A stretch of 64,000 nucleotides of DNA from Ciona intestinalis. Lineage: Eukaryota > Chordata > Ascidiacea > Phlebobranchia > Cionidae. The notes under the pieces were generated by a model. The model was not told where the DNA came from, did no database searches, and saw only the letters and a list, made by a program, of their open reading frames with translations. Of this stretch, positions 40,274-55,600 are shown in pieces. Numbering within the stretch: the first letter of the stretch is position 1; every line of letters starts with the position of its first letter. The position numbers were made by a program, and so were the translations under genes. The stretch is taken from positions 1,372,921 through 1,436,920 of the forward strand of contig NC_020172.2 in NCBI RefSeq assembly GCF_000224145.3, given 5' to 3'.

Positions 40274-43200
40274 ATGCCTGGTAAGCGAAAATATCAAACT
40301 CCTAACAAGGACCCACCATTCACCTCCGATTCTCCTTACTCAAAACGATCGCGGCGCTCAGTTGCAAACCAGGTTTATACTTAAGTAATGTATTCATAGA
40401 AGTACATCTATCTATCTACACATGAGTGACAATGTGGCATGACCTTTTGATACACTAGGCTAGTCCTGGAAATAACTATGTTTAAAGGTAAACTGAGATA
40501 AATTGGCTTGGATATATACAATGAATGAACCTTACCTAGCTATTTATTTTCATGTCAGGTCAGGTCACAGCCTCACAGGTGTCTAACATAAATGAAACAA
40601 TATACAATATAAATAATCCATAAATTAATCATCTTTTTACTCTTGGCACAAAAACAATTTTAACATAAAAAAGTCAAAACTTAACACCGATATTTTTTAT
40701 TATAATCCACAGTCGGACCTCGCACAAGCAATCTTCGATGTGATAAAAGATCATGAAGATGAAGATGGAAGAGCTATTGCTGATACTTTCATGAAACTTC
40801 CATCAAAACGGTTGGTAAATTATTTTTATTTATTATACAGACAATCCACTTTTACCTTATTTGAAATTCACCTATTTGAAACAGCTTTTTATATAAATAA
40901 AACAATACTTTTTCTGGAACTGTTTTAAATTCTAATGGCAGTTTATACATTTTTTTACTCACTCAGTTTAATTAAAATCATTTGTATGCAGCCATTTTTT
41001 TTAAATTCCGTTTTTTTATTTTCAAATTTTCAATACCCATATATGCTACCAGTCTACCCCTAAATCACTAATAATACAGTCTTAACCTTCCATATCTTTT
41101 ATTTTTAATTCCAAGCTTTACTTTGTTCATCATAGATACCACCCTGAGTACCATGAACAGATAGTAGACCCAGTTGATCTGACAAAGATTGGACAGCGGA
41201 TACGCATGGATGAATATCGGGACATAGAAATCTTAACCACCGACATGCAATTAATGACAAGCAATGCGAAGAAATATTACAACGTTCGTGAATTTTTGTT
41301 AGTTTTTTTAAGTTTGAATTCCCTTTTTCGCTATTCTACTTGTCACTTGTGTGAAAGATTATATAATAGACTGAAGAAAAATTGTTCATAAATGAAGCTC
41401 TAATGATAGGATAACGGCTAAATCTTGGGTCATAGCGTGCATTGCGATACCCTAAGTACGTTGCAGTGTAGGACTTCACCTATACAGACCATAATTATAC
41501 ACCATATAGAATTCCATAAAATAATCCAGTATTGCAGTTCCTATTCTTTGCTCCAGCCTTTTCATTCTTACTTACTTATTTTTTGTATAGGAAGATACAG
41601 AGGAGTATGCAGACGCTTGTAAGTTATGGGAACTTTATTTAAACACGAAATCCCGGCTTGTTGAGCAACTAAAACCAACAGAGGAAACTAAATCACGACC
41701 TGGAAGAAAGGTGTGTAGTAACGTAACGTAAAGTGTAGAACAAAAAATTTCAATATACTTTAACTTTTTTCAATATAGTTTAACTTTGTATAATGTTTCA
41801 TGCAAAAGTTTATTTCATATTTTTCTTAGTAGAAACTCAATGGGCTTAAGATACAGTTAACTAATACGTTGGCATGTTCTGTACATCCTAGTTCCTATGT
41901 TAGATTTTCTGGTATTTGGCATGCTACTCTTTAAACAATAGATATTCCTAATTTTTAAGTTAAAATAAATGATTAATAAGCCTGGGTGTTCTGTGTGTTT
42001 TAAGTTTGTTTAATTTTTACCTGAAAAGTATTTCCTTTAGTTTTAGTCTTATAGTTTAAATATGTTTTTTATAATAGTTTTTTTTTTGGAATTTATGTGC
42101 TGACCAACTACTATAGATTAGACTAGTATTTTACGCTGTTGAGTCTTTTGACCTGTCATACACTAGTATTTGCTGGGTAACATAAAAAACTAATCTTACG
42201 ACTAGTAGTGTCAATTTACCCTGATGAAGATGACGTGTATATGACATGTAAAATGACCTTAACATCAGTACACAAATATATGCCACAAAAAACTATTTAA
42301 GAAGTGTAATATGCCTGGCAGCAACATTATATATAAATTAACATTATATATATATTATATATATATAGTTTGTTCATATTGTTATGTTGACCATTACATT
42401 CATAGCCACGGAATCGTGCGAAAACTGCAGACGACTCTGATTTCGAAGTATTTGTTTATTTGCTTCCCCTTTACTGTTTTGTGTGAAACTGCTTTGCTAA
42501 ATAATGCTTACGGCTTGGCTAACACGCTTTGTATTTCCTATGTGAATTAATACTATAAATTGTCATGGGTTATGCAAAACTGAATATTCTTGCTTATATA
42601 GAATAAAAAGCTGTTAAAATTAATGTGCTCCCAAAAAAAGAACACAAATTTTATGATTTTTTTCACTGGGTTTTACTTTTTTACCAGCAATTGCACTTTA
42701 CTTAATTATACAAGCAAAGCACTCATTTTAAATTAAAATAAAGTTGTTTATATTAAATTATCAATTGGAGTATGAAGATCACTACAATGACTACACATAG
42801 GTTAAAACCAGTGCATTAAACAAATGTTAAACTTAATCCGCTTTTTCCAATGCATGATGTGATCATATTATGTTGCATGGTTTGGTGTGTTTGCTGCATT
42901 ACTTCACATGAAAACTTAATTCTTAACTGTTTTTTCTGTTTAATTTATTACAATTCATTGCAGCATGTGCTTCAGAATCATGCTTAGTTTAGCCTATATA
43001 ATAGTTTAATATATTATATATATATATATATAATAGTTAATAATAATATTTTACTATAAAATACTTAATTACATTTAATGTTTTATCACAAAATAGTTCA
43101 TAACATTTCACTAAGTAGGCCATTAAATAATGAATAATAGTCTATATTGCAAATTAAATAAAGTAAATAGTATTTTGCTATAAAATGAAGAAAGTATTGT

Positions 43201-46200
43201 TATGTATTGTCCTTCTACATTTTTAGCCAATAAACCAAACTATTAAAAATTATAATAATACATATATATAAAATTTTGTTTTGTTTTTTTTGCCCATCTT
43301 TTCCAAGTTAAATCCTAACTAACATATTTAAACTTTTCTTTCATAGGAGATAGACATCACTCAGGAGGAAATGAAGTCACTTTACGAAGCAACCGTATCA
43401 GAAACAGATGACGAGGGAAGACTGATAGCTGAAATGTTCATGCAACTACCAGATAAAACAGTCAGTATAACATAAATATTGGTCTCACTTATTGGTTAGG
43501 TATTTGCATGATAACTGAGAATACTAATACATACATATACAGGATACAGCTAATAGCTATCACTATCTGTATTAAATTAATGCTTAATACGGATAGACGT
43601 ATGTGTATTAGGCAAGAGAGTTAACAGACACTGACATTGCTACAACTCAGTAGTTATTAAATAGGTTGTAGGCTTGTAGCATTCTGTAGTTTTTTTTTAA
43701 TTGAAATATATTATTTTGTATATGTTTTTCTTTCATAGGTGTATATGAATTGGGCAAAAAAGTTAATAGACATCGCTACAACTCAGTGGTTACTGAATGG
43801 GTTGTAGCACCCTGTAGTTTATTTTTTTAATTGGAATGTGTTTAATGTTTTTTATTAACCAAAAACATTGATTAAAGCAGTTTGCCATTTATTAAGTTTG
43901 TTTTTTTTATGCTCTGACTTCTCTTTTTTTTAAAAAGTTTTCGTAACTTGCAGAACATTGAGTATTACGCATTGATAAAAGATCCGATCGATTTCCTCAT
44001 CATCGGTGACAGGGTGGAAGATGGATATTATAAGTCGGTGTTGGAGTTTGAAAAAGATCTGAATCTTCTTGTGAAAAATGCCAAAGCATTTAATGACCCA
44101 AATTCACAGGTGAACATTTAGACCAGAGCCTTAAATAGCCGCATTTTGGCAACAGCCAGTTGTTTATCTACTACTCATGCTTCTTAACCCACTGAGTGGA
44201 TTTGGTAGCTTGAGTCACAGACCTGTGTATATAATATGTTTAGATTTTCAATAAAATTTACCGGTCATCTTCTGGGTTTACAACTTCTACAATCCTGATC
44301 CACTCTAGTCTAGTATTTAAAATTTCATTTAGGGTAAAAAGTATTTATTCAGCAAATAGTTTAAATTGCAAGGAAACATTATTTGTCGATATAAAAATAG
44401 GTATAATAGCTTTCAATTTATTGGTTTTTAAATTTAAAGGTGTGGTTTTTGTTAAATAAACAATAAAATTTGCCTAAAAAGTAAGTTTTCTGTATAAAAT
44501 GATACGAAATATATTATCATGACTACCACTTTAAATTACCGTTTTATATTCTGTTCCAGCAGTTTGATTAGTTCAATTAGGTTATTTACTTTCTTGTACC
44601 TATATATCAATATAATAGGAATATAAATATTTTCCATCCAGATATATGAAGATGCAGTGACGATCCGCACCCTTTTCAAAGAAAAGATGAACGAGATGGA
44701 GAAAAGTAAACATCCGGAGCTGATGGGAACAAAATCAAGCGCTCGACTTAAGTAAGAGTTTGCTGTAACATAATAAAAAAACAACAACAAATTTTGAGTA
44801 AAATAATATGAATATGATAAAAGTTTTTGTAATTTTATAGATTGAAAAGGTATGTTTTTTGTGCTGGTATTAAAATTGTTTTTAAAACTAATACATATAT
44901 TGATAGACTGGATTTTTGTCTGTTACGTTTCATAGCACCAGATTGCGAAGGTATTTTATTACACAAGAATTTTTACTAGCAATTGCGCTTTATTTAAGTG
45001 CTGGTATCAAAATTGTTTTTAAAACTAATATATATATATATATAGCGATTTTTTAATATTTTCATTTCATATTCCTAATACTAAGCAATATATCTTCATA
45101 GACACAGGAAATCTTGGGGTAGAGCTTCTGAACGAATCCATGAAAGAAACATTAAGCAGGAGGTAAACTTAAACATCAACCCTACCTTGATTATAACTAC
45201 TATTCATAATGTTTTATACTCTGGTATGATCCTATGGCAAGTCACTTCAAGCAACCTGGGATATAGACCAGATTTGGTGCATTACATTTGGCATATATCT
45301 AATATCTCTAATATTATTACCAATTAACGAGAAACCAATTAACAATAACGTTACTACTCGATGTTTTAATAAATTGTACTTTTGTAAACTGATCATTTAA
45401 AAAAAATGGTTCAATGGTCATCGTGTAACATTTTCTCCACACGTACAGCAGCAACAGGAACTGCTGCCTATGCATGGAAAGGTGAAACTGATAAAAGAAA
45501 AGTTTGGGGTGTTGGCCAAACCATTGTATTTCCAAATAACAAACCACTTAACATGACTACTTGTCCCTAGATGTCCACCATTCCCATTACCCCATTCATA
45601 CTCAATGAATATTTCACTTTTCAGCAAGAAGATAAACATGAACTGCATGAAGTTTCAATAATTAACTGCCATGAAGATGATTATCAGGTATTTTATAGTT
45701 CTTATTACATATATCTGTCCAATTTTCGAAATCTTTCATACTAATAGATCCTAATTTTATTCCTAATTTTAATAACATTTTTGTGTTCTACAGCAAAAAT
45801 TTAATGCACACAATCATGTTTTTCCTACGTACACCAGTTAGCAGTAAATATGTTTCCACTTTCACATATTACCAAAAAAAAGATTTGAATGAGAGACTGA
45901 TGATGCCATTTAGGCGAAATATGTTTCTTTTATTATAAAACTATAAAACTAGTTTGCCTTGAATTTTGTCTGCTGCCTTTTTGTAGAACTAGATTCAGAC
46001 TATTTCATTACACCATAATTGTCCTAATCTATAAGCACCAGATCGGGGATGGTTTCATGAAATTTAAAACAACTATGTTCAAAACAGGGTTTATTCTACA
46101 ATGAGATAGTGAACTATCGAAATAACATTGGCCACACTATTGCTGACCCATTTTGTCGACTTCCAAATAAAAGGTTCTACCCAACGTATTATGAAGAAAT

Positions 46201-49200
46201 AGATAATCCTATCTCACTGAAAATGATCAGAAAAAAACTGCAGGCGAAAAAATATGATGTGAGTTATGACAATATTTTGTGAAAATTTTTGTATATTCTT
46301 GTGGAGTTGTAGATTTAGCAGAACATTTAAGCGAAAAGAGTTTAAATAGGGCTTTCTTGATTTTTTTGTAGTTATTTTCTTGTATATGAAAGTATGTTTT
46401 GTAAAAACAATTTTTTTTTAATGGATTTTACCGGATTTGTTTTTGGGAAGTTTTCCTATAAATTTTTGCAAAACTTAATTGGAAGTATGTAAAATATTCA
46501 TTGTCTTCTCAGTCCTGTCATGAACTAGCCAAGGATTTTGAGTTGTTGTTTTCAAATGCAATGAAGTTTAATGTAGCCAACTCCCTCATACATAAAGATG
46601 CCGTCACTCTCAAGTCTTTTATGGAGACAAAACTACAAGAGTATGCAACTAAAGAGGTGGGGTGTTGTTGAAATTAATGGTGGGTTGCGATTTAGAGTAC
46701 AATGTATCTGTAGCTATGTTGGTGGGGGGTAATGTTTACAAGAGGCCCATTTTGGGGGGAAGGGGGCAATATGAAAGCAAATTTTTAAAGCATTGTTTAG
46801 GAAGTACAATGTATCTGTATCTATGGCGGGTAATGTTTCAGGCAAGTGTTTTCCAAGAGGACCATAAGCTTTTATTAGGCAATATGTTACCCAATTTTGA
46901 AATAAATGTTTTGTTATTTGAGGGGAGTGGGCAATATGGGGGCAAGTTTTATAAACATGATTTTTTGGGGGGTATTTTCTCGTTTTTAACTTAGTGCTTT
47001 AAAACCAACTTTTACATTTTAGGAGGAAAACACAGATGAGAGTAGTGAAAGTGAAGAAGACGAGGATAAAATTAAAAAGGTAAACAATATTGTTTTGTGC
47101 TCATTGTGTGGCAAACGAAAATAAATACAAAAACAAAATCTTAAGGTCGAAATTTCAATGTTTTTTAGGAAACACCAAAGCATGATACTTCTGCTTCAGA
47201 AAAGGGAGAAGTTTCCACTAAAGTGAGTACCTTTTATAACTTTGTTAATATATACAACAATGCTTGTAACATAGGTCAAATACATGAACATATTGAATTC
47301 GTTCTCCGCACACAACAAACTTTTTGCCCAAAAAATTCGTAACTGTTTTTTCCGAATAAAAAGTGTTAATTTTCCCTCCAGAAGAGAAAACGTCGTAGGA
47401 AACGAGGTGAAACTTTGCATGGGAGGATGAGGTTGCTGTATGAGACTGTACTTGATGCAGAAACTGATGATGGTGAATATATTTCTCATATCTTTGTCAG
47501 GGTAGAGCACTTGCGCACATTTTTAAACCGAATTAACAAGTTTTTTTCCAAGTATTGGCAAGCAGCCCTTTAAATTTATATAAGGGAGGTCCTACAGCAG
47601 TGGTTCTTAACATTTTTGGGTTTGCTTGCTTTTTCCTTTTAACAAAGATTCTTATCATTTTTATCCCCCATACATGGCGCTCTTTTATTAAAAAGCAAAA
47701 CAACTAGAACTAGTTACATTAGGGTATTTAATGCAACGGATGCACTAGTTTTTTTAACAATGAGTTGTTCAATGTCTGCTGAAGTACTTCAAATGGCACA
47801 ATTTTTCTGTCCGGTGTAACTGATGTGGATTTTGATCGGTAGCTCATTTTTCCTCCAAATACAAGGAATTTACCCGCAGGGGTAAATTTACCCTAGTTTA
47901 ATAATTGCTTTTCTATAGCGAAGGCCGCCAGAGTTGTTAGGATCTAGGCCAGAGTTGTAATATTAGAAGTAGGTTTGTGTAATATAATACTTATAATAGA
48001 AAGAGTTACAACATGCTTTCAAAGTAGGCCATACAGTATTCCCTAAAACATCTATAGCAAATTTTTTATGGGAATATTTTATATTTTTTGAGGGTATTTT
48101 TTTTTCTTTTGGAATGTAGAAGATTTCTAAAAACAATTTTTATTTTTTTATTTTTTTTTCCCTGCATTTGATTTCTGTTTCTCGCATCTGCAGGTCGCGA
48201 GATGATCCTCCTTTTCCTAGAAAAACCATCCCGAAAAGATTACCCGGATTATTACAAACTTGTGGTTGATCCGATAGACATGAGGATGATTGAGAAGAAG
48301 ATAAGACAGGAGAAATATGGAGGAATACAAGATCTTCTCGATGATTTTCACCTCATGTTTAACAATGCTCGACAGTATAATGAACCTGGATCACAGGTTT
48401 GTTTGATTTTTGACGAATTTTTTTATTTTATTTTTTACTAAAAAATTGGTAAAATTTGCATTTTGTTCTGCTTGTTTACAGTTTTTCTGTTTCTGGAAAT
48501 GTTAAAGTTTGCTGTCATTGAAAAAACTGATTAAATATTTTTTATAGTTTTTAACTTTTGTTAATAAACCTGGTTCACAGGTTTGCTTGATTTTTGATGA
48601 ATTTGTTTTTTTCTCAAGAAAGTAATAAAATCTGTTTTTTTTCTTTGTTTTGATATAGTGTCAAAATATTAAACCTTTATATTTAAAAAATTATTATTTG
48701 GTTAATTGAATTTCTTTTTTTGGGATTGCCCAAATTGTTTTACAACATGAAAAATTTGCTGTATGTAGTCTTGGGCACTCATGTCATGTTGTAAACTTTA
48801 CTGTTAATAGCACTTCTTACTTAACAATAGGGCTCAAAATTATATTAATTGTACTTAAAAATTAAACCAAGTTTTCAAATTACAGGTCTATTTGGATGCT
48901 GATACACTCGAGAAACTTCTATTGGATAAAAACAAGGAATTAGGTCCGTTATCTGAACAAGCGCTAACTATGACTCCTGGCAGATCAACTTTTTCAAAGA
49001 AACAACTTGTAAGTTTCATGACAACATTTACAATACCTTAACAATAAACATCTTAAATTAGAAATGGGAAAATATATTTAGGAGAAATCTTACTGTATTA
49101 TACTCAGCAAAGTAATGAAAGTCTGTTATTATTGAAACTTTATTTTAACACTTTCGGCGCCGCATTAATTTGAACAATCAGACACTGGGTGCCGTAAGAA

Positions 49201-52200
49201 TTTTGGATTTTATTAAATTTTAATAAGCTATGAATTACAGTTGAAAGTTGCAAATTATACAACAGTAAGCAACAGGAATCCAAGAAACAGTGACATATCC
49301 ATGTTATCCCGTTTGTGTGGACGTATAACATCACTACCAATGTATCCATAACTTCACTTTTCTTCAGAGCCGTAAGAATAAGAATAAGAATTGGACAAAA
49401 CAAAACTTCACAACATCATAATTGTAATGATCAGACACTAAATCATTGAAGTTTGAACCATTATCCGTAATTATTCCAGCAGTGGCAGCAGTGAAACATT
49501 GTAAACTAGTAATATTGCGTAAAATATACTTGAAATCGTCAGAAACAGCTGATCGCAGAGTCACAAGCTAATTGATCAAAAATAACGTAATCTCAAAGCA
49601 GACTTTCGCATTTAGTCTCAATGCAGCCTAGATCGAGCGTACGTATATATACGTGGTTTACTATTAGTTTAAATGCAACGCGGCACTCGTAACAATGAAA
49701 GGAAAACAATTTTTTAACTATTTACAAAAATTCTCATTTTAGACCCCCTTGGAAGAAAACATGGAAAAACTCTTCGTAAAACTCCGGGATTTCACGGATC
49801 CAACAGGAAGAGCAATCTGTGACATCTTCTCCCATCTTCCAACCAAGCAGGAGCTTCCGGATTATTACAAAGTCATCAAGAAACCGATGGAGATGGACAG
49901 GATCCAGCAGAAGATGCAGGTATGGTTATATAGTAGGGTGGGGGGATGACACATTTTTATTCTATTTCTCATCCCATTAGGTAGTAAACAAAGAACATGC
50001 AAAGAATTGTAATTGTTTAAAACACGATCTGGATATTTAGGTATTATGTGCTAAAGGTCCCCAAACTTTCTCCACAGTACTACACAAACATTTTAGAGCA
50101 CCGTAGGACCTCACCTCATTAGCAATTGTTTTAGCCATTTTTATTTACTGGTTCTTCAGTTTTGCTCAGATTTAAAATCTAAAGATCTGTGTTTATTTTG
50201 TAATATTTCAAAGGCCATATAAATTTCTAAAATATAATAGTCTCATTAGGTAGTAAACAAATTTACAGAATTATATAACCGTAGCCTCACTCTAAAAAAA
50301 TTGTTAATTCTTAAAACGCAATAGGGCATATGGGATATTATAAGCTAAAGCTATCCATCTTACACTACAGTACTATATAACAGCACCGGAATCATACACT
50401 GTAATATGTAAACAGTTTCAGCAACTTTTAAATTAATTGTTAAAATGTTTTAAACACAAAATATAAAATTTTCTTTTTAGGGAGGACAGTACGCTAAACT
50501 TGAGGAAATGTTATCAGACTTGCTGCTTATGTTTGAAAATGCTTGTGTTTATAATGAACCTGGGTCTGTGATATACAAGGATGCTCTTATTCTACAGGTA
50601 ACATCGCAAAACTATATACTATATAGTAGGATGGGGAAAGATGGGACGCCTTTTCATTCTATTTTCTCGTACATTTTGGTAGTAAACAGAGAACATACAA
50701 AGAATTATAAAACCTTGTCCTCGCGACTTTCATAGACCGTTTTAAACTGTTTTTTAAAACAATGGTTTAAAACACGATCAGGATATCTTTCCCCACTCCA
50801 CTATACTAAATATATCTGTTTGTAACTGCAAATTGGTTGTATCATATATTCATATGCATTTTAAATATTTTTTGGAAAAAATACTTTTATGCAGTAATAA
50901 CAGGTCTATTGTATGTGTGATACTGATACCAACAGTGATAGACCTATTTGTATTTGGCAAGACACCTAACGGACATTGCTCCAACCCAGTGGTCACAAAA
51001 TGGGTTACGAAAACCTGTGTGTTGGAGTAATGGACCAACCAGGCCACCTACAAAGAATATAATAGACCTTTGAAGTTATGCCTCCACATAAACAAGCTAC
51101 AAACCACTAACCTACATAACTTTCTACAGAAACTTGGTGTAAAGACATTTTACAAACTGGAAGGCATCGAACCGTTGCCTAAATCTCAACAACTTGTTCA
51201 TGAGATGCTCACCAACCTTTTCATGTCTCTCATGAATCACCAGGATAATACTGGCAGGTGAGTTCCAGTTTTCATTTTGTTTTTAAACTCATTTTTTTTA
51301 AAGTTTTGCCGAAAATTTTGGTTTTTATGTGATTGTATATTCAATATTTTCACTTGGTTTTTAGACTGATTTTTTTGAGTTTTAGGAAAATTTTTATTTT
51401 TGAGTTATTTTTAATTTGAAAATCATACCAATAATAAATATATAAAGTAATGCAATTTAGTTACACTTTTTGTCACATAACATCTTTAAAAAATCTGTTA
51501 AATATATTTCTTTTACCAATAAAACTTAATTAATGTGCTTCTTTCTTTACAAAGATGTTACAGTGATTCACTATCAGGAATGGAAGTTAAAAATAATTCT
51601 CAATCATCAACTCAAGATACTGCCATGGATACTAGTGGTATGTTAGACCTTTACTTCTTTCTATTTAAAACAAAATTTTTAATTTACATTTATCTCCACC
51701 ATGCAAAATTTAATAAAAAAAGTTTTAGTCAGAGCAATTTTGCATTGTTGGCTTAATTTTTAGCAAAACAACTCAATGTGATTTGCTTACAATATAAATT
51801 ATACTGAAACAGTGAAGTAACCGTTAAAATATCAGGGTTATTGGAATATTGTTTTAATAGGCTGACTAGTGAATGTTGCAGACATGTTACCCATATAGTA
51901 AGCTATAATCAGTGGCGCAGCCAGGGGGTTTAGGGGTTCGCAACCCTCCCCCTTATAAACCCCCCAAAAAATAATAATTTTTTTTTTAATTTTTTATTAA
52001 ACCCCCCCCCCCCTTATTTTTTTCTGGCTGCACCACTGCCTATAATACTATATAGAGTTCCAGTGTCTATAATATAATTACCCAAATAAATATTTTAAAA
52101 AACTGGAAAACGTGATTGAATTTTAAAATGCACAGTATAGCGACTATATACCCTTATTTTTCTAAAAAAATATAAAAAATCAGAGCTACCCCAACAAATG

Positions 52201-52634
52201 TACTATAGGTAGTCACATGGTGTATACTTATACCACTTTGCCTAAAAAATAAACCAAAATATTTCCAGAGCAACCTCAGAATCCAGGTGAGACTCTTTCA
52301 CTTGGTGTGATCAAAAAGAATCTTCTTCATCGTAGATACAAGAGGTTGGATGTCTTCCAGGAGCAAGTCTTTGATGTTCTGGAGGAAGCAAGAGAGAGGA
52401 ATAGAACGGATTCAGAAGTAAGGAAAGGGAGAATCGAAAAAATGACATATATAACTTTTTACACATACCTTATAAGCATAGTTAAACATCTATTTGTATT
52501 ATTTTAAACTGAAAATGTAATTTTAAAAATTTTATTTAATTATTAAACATTGTGTTTTTTTCTCTAATTTATTAAAGATCAAAGTGAATATACATCTATC
52601 TCTCTCTCTCTCTCTATCTCTCTATCTCGCTCTC

Positions 52635-52679
<45 letters not shown>

Positions 52680-55600
52680 CTCCAGTGGCAAATTTTTTTT
52701 TTTTAATATATTTATTATGATTTTACCATCAACAAAGATATTCCACACTCTTTAAATATTCTTCTTTAAAAGATCTATGAAGATGCTGTGGAGCTTCAGA
52801 AGTTCTTTATCAAGATTCGAGATGAGTTGTGCAAGAACGGAGAGATTCTCGTTTCACCTGCGCTCTCTTACACCACCAAGAGGCTCGAAAATGACCTAGA
52901 CGTTGAGAAAAAGGTAACGTACATGCTAGCTTTTGCCCTTTCTGTTATTTGCATGTATTTACATTAAAAGTTTGACTTTTTGTCACCCAAACACATTTAA
53001 ATGTTTTTTTATTCTAAACTCTTTAGGTGGTTAAAAATGCCTTATTTTTAGTGTTATATAAGTAGGCTACTGCATTACACTGTTACAGGGTCATACACAA
53101 ATGGTTTAGTGCAATAATTTAAAAAAAGGTTTAATGCAGGAGTTTTTAGAAAATAATCTGCTTTGCCAAAATAAAACATTTCACATTTTAGACATACTAT
53201 ATATATATTTAAATTTTACAAAAATTTTGTTTTAAATTTACTAAAAAAATATAAACAAACATTTTATTTCTTTTGAACTGATAACCTTTTCAGGAGAAAG
53301 TTCCAGAAGAACCACAAGAAGATGAAGTGAAAGATGCCGTCAAGTTTATCAAGGATGAACTCAAGGAAAGTGCTCAAACGGACGAGGTAAGAGAATACAC
53401 TAGAAATATTTATATATCATTTGACATTTAATTTGAATACTTTGGGGTAAGATGGATACTGTAAACCAGGGGTGCAACCTTTAATACATAAGAGTATAAA
53501 TTACTCCTTGTAAATATATGAAGTTGGGACGCATAAATTTCTCAAGAAAATATATATAAAACTGCAATATAAATTTATCACAATATATAAATTTAAAACT
53601 GCAATACACATTATATAAATTAGGTAAAAAATATAAAATAGGCAACTGGCTTTGCAGCCCACACAACTTTTCTCTGTGACCTCATTTGGCATATTTCGCC
53701 TAAACGGACCGCAGGTTGCACACCCCTGCTGTAAACAAACAATATTTTATATTTCATATTAGTGTAATTTTAAACAATTATCAATGCTCTTTAAGAAATG
53801 TGAGAATACAGGTATATAATTCTATAAATATTCTTAGTTTACAACAGTATGGGATGATAAAATTGAGTGAAAACATCAACCACATACCCAAATATTATAT
53901 CTATCACTTAGGGTGTTGTTTATAAAGTGGGAGACTTTGTTTATGTGGAGAACCCGGATAAAAGAGATGAAAAGCACGTGGTTTGTATTGAGAAGTTTTA
54001 TCTTGATGATGCAGGGGAGCAGAGGATGTACGGATCCTGGTTCCTCGCTCCTCATGACACAGCTCACACAGCAGGGAAGAGGTTCCTCCAACAAGAGGTA
54101 AAAATCTTACAAGATTTTTATTTTTCCTTTTTTTGTAAAGGGAAGATTTTAGTAAAATTTAAAAAAAAAATTAAAAAAATTAGTAAAATTAAAAAAAAAA
54201 TAGTAAAAAAATTAGAAAAAGAGAAGTTTTATTTCATTTATATTGCAAATTAGAAAGTTTTCTTTTTTTCCTCACCCATTTTAATCAAACATCCAGGTAT
54301 TCAAGAGTGATTATTACAACACTGTTCCTGTGAAAAATATCCTGGGTCGATGTTTTGTGATGATGGTTAAAGATTATTTTAATATGAAACCAAAAGGTTT
54401 GTCAACCCATGGCAGATTACATTGAAAAATATTTTTTACTTTTTTAAAGCTATTGTAAAAGATTTTTAAATCAATTAAATATAAAGTAACATTTTATGGG
54501 ATTTTTATTGTTTAGCAATGTTTAAGTAGTCTAAAATGACCATAGGTATTGGATTTTATAAATATTGTAGTGTTACTAGTGTAAAAAGTGATGAAGTTTA
54601 TAACAGGCAGAAATCAACATTTACATTATTTCAATCCTGTTGATTTTTTTTATAAAAATTTCTTTTCATGTCACTTGCAAATACTTTAAAAAAGAATAAA
54701 AGGTGTTTTATACCTCATGCAGCAGTGTCTGTGTCTGCTGTGTAAGCTGAAAATAACATTTTACCCCACCCTACTATACAATGATTCTGACAATTTATTA
54801 AAATCAAGTTTCCATCCCAGGTTTTAACAATGAGGATATCTATGTTTGCGAATCTCGTTATATGAGTCAGACAAAATCATTCAGGCGAATCAAGGCTCTG
54901 CAGGTCCCCGTAAACGACACCCCCCTTGTGCCCCGTGAAACCCCCCTACCCATGATCAGGGTATCTACAGCTGGAGATACAACACAGGTAACTTACACAA
55001 AATAATACGTTCAAACCAATATATTACCACACAAAATTAGAGTGGCAAGACGGGTTGTCAAAATTAGGCCTAATTTTTATAATATGATAAAGTGCCACAG
55101 TATATGTGGCATAAAACATGGTGCGTTACAGGGCCCTAAACTTTTTTCTTTTCGACCTTTTTTAATCTTCCAAAATCTACTGCAGGTCGTTACTATTGAA
55201 ACATGATTTGCAGTTTTGCAGATAAAGTTTAGTGGAAAGTAATTTACGCCATTTTGTTAAAAAATGATCCAACTCTGACCTAAATCCCAGATGTTATGCT
55301 TTGTTGTAAGACGTCACCCTATAGAATGAATGATTCTATCTTATTGGTTTAACAAATATGTGTTTAACTCTGTAATGAAGCATTAAGTATAACCCATATA
55401 CTCAGGAAACAGCATTAGAAGTTGGAAGTTCGTGGCCAACTGATGTTATTGATAAAGAGCGAGAAAATATCAAAACTGAGATACAGAACCCACATAGTGA
55501 AGGTTTTTTACCTAAATTAATTTATCTTTTCAGCAATTAAAAGTTATAAGTTCATAGAATTTATTAATAATGTTTTTTTTCTTTTTTTGAAAAAAACTGT

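Larger units (their letters stand above)
49743..50597 (+). other. PBRM1: PBRM1 bromodomain 5 exons
   Basis: [20 protein letters not shown] and [20 protein letters not shown] over two exons. The intron between them holds two MITE copies. Confidence 0.85.
51130..52913 (+). other. PBRM1: PBRM1 bromodomain 6 exons
   Basis: [37 protein letters not shown] and [19 protein letters not shown] lead into the conserved [16 protein letters not shown]. It lacks the canonical Asn context, as the vertebrate sixth bromodomain does. Confidence 0.85.
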
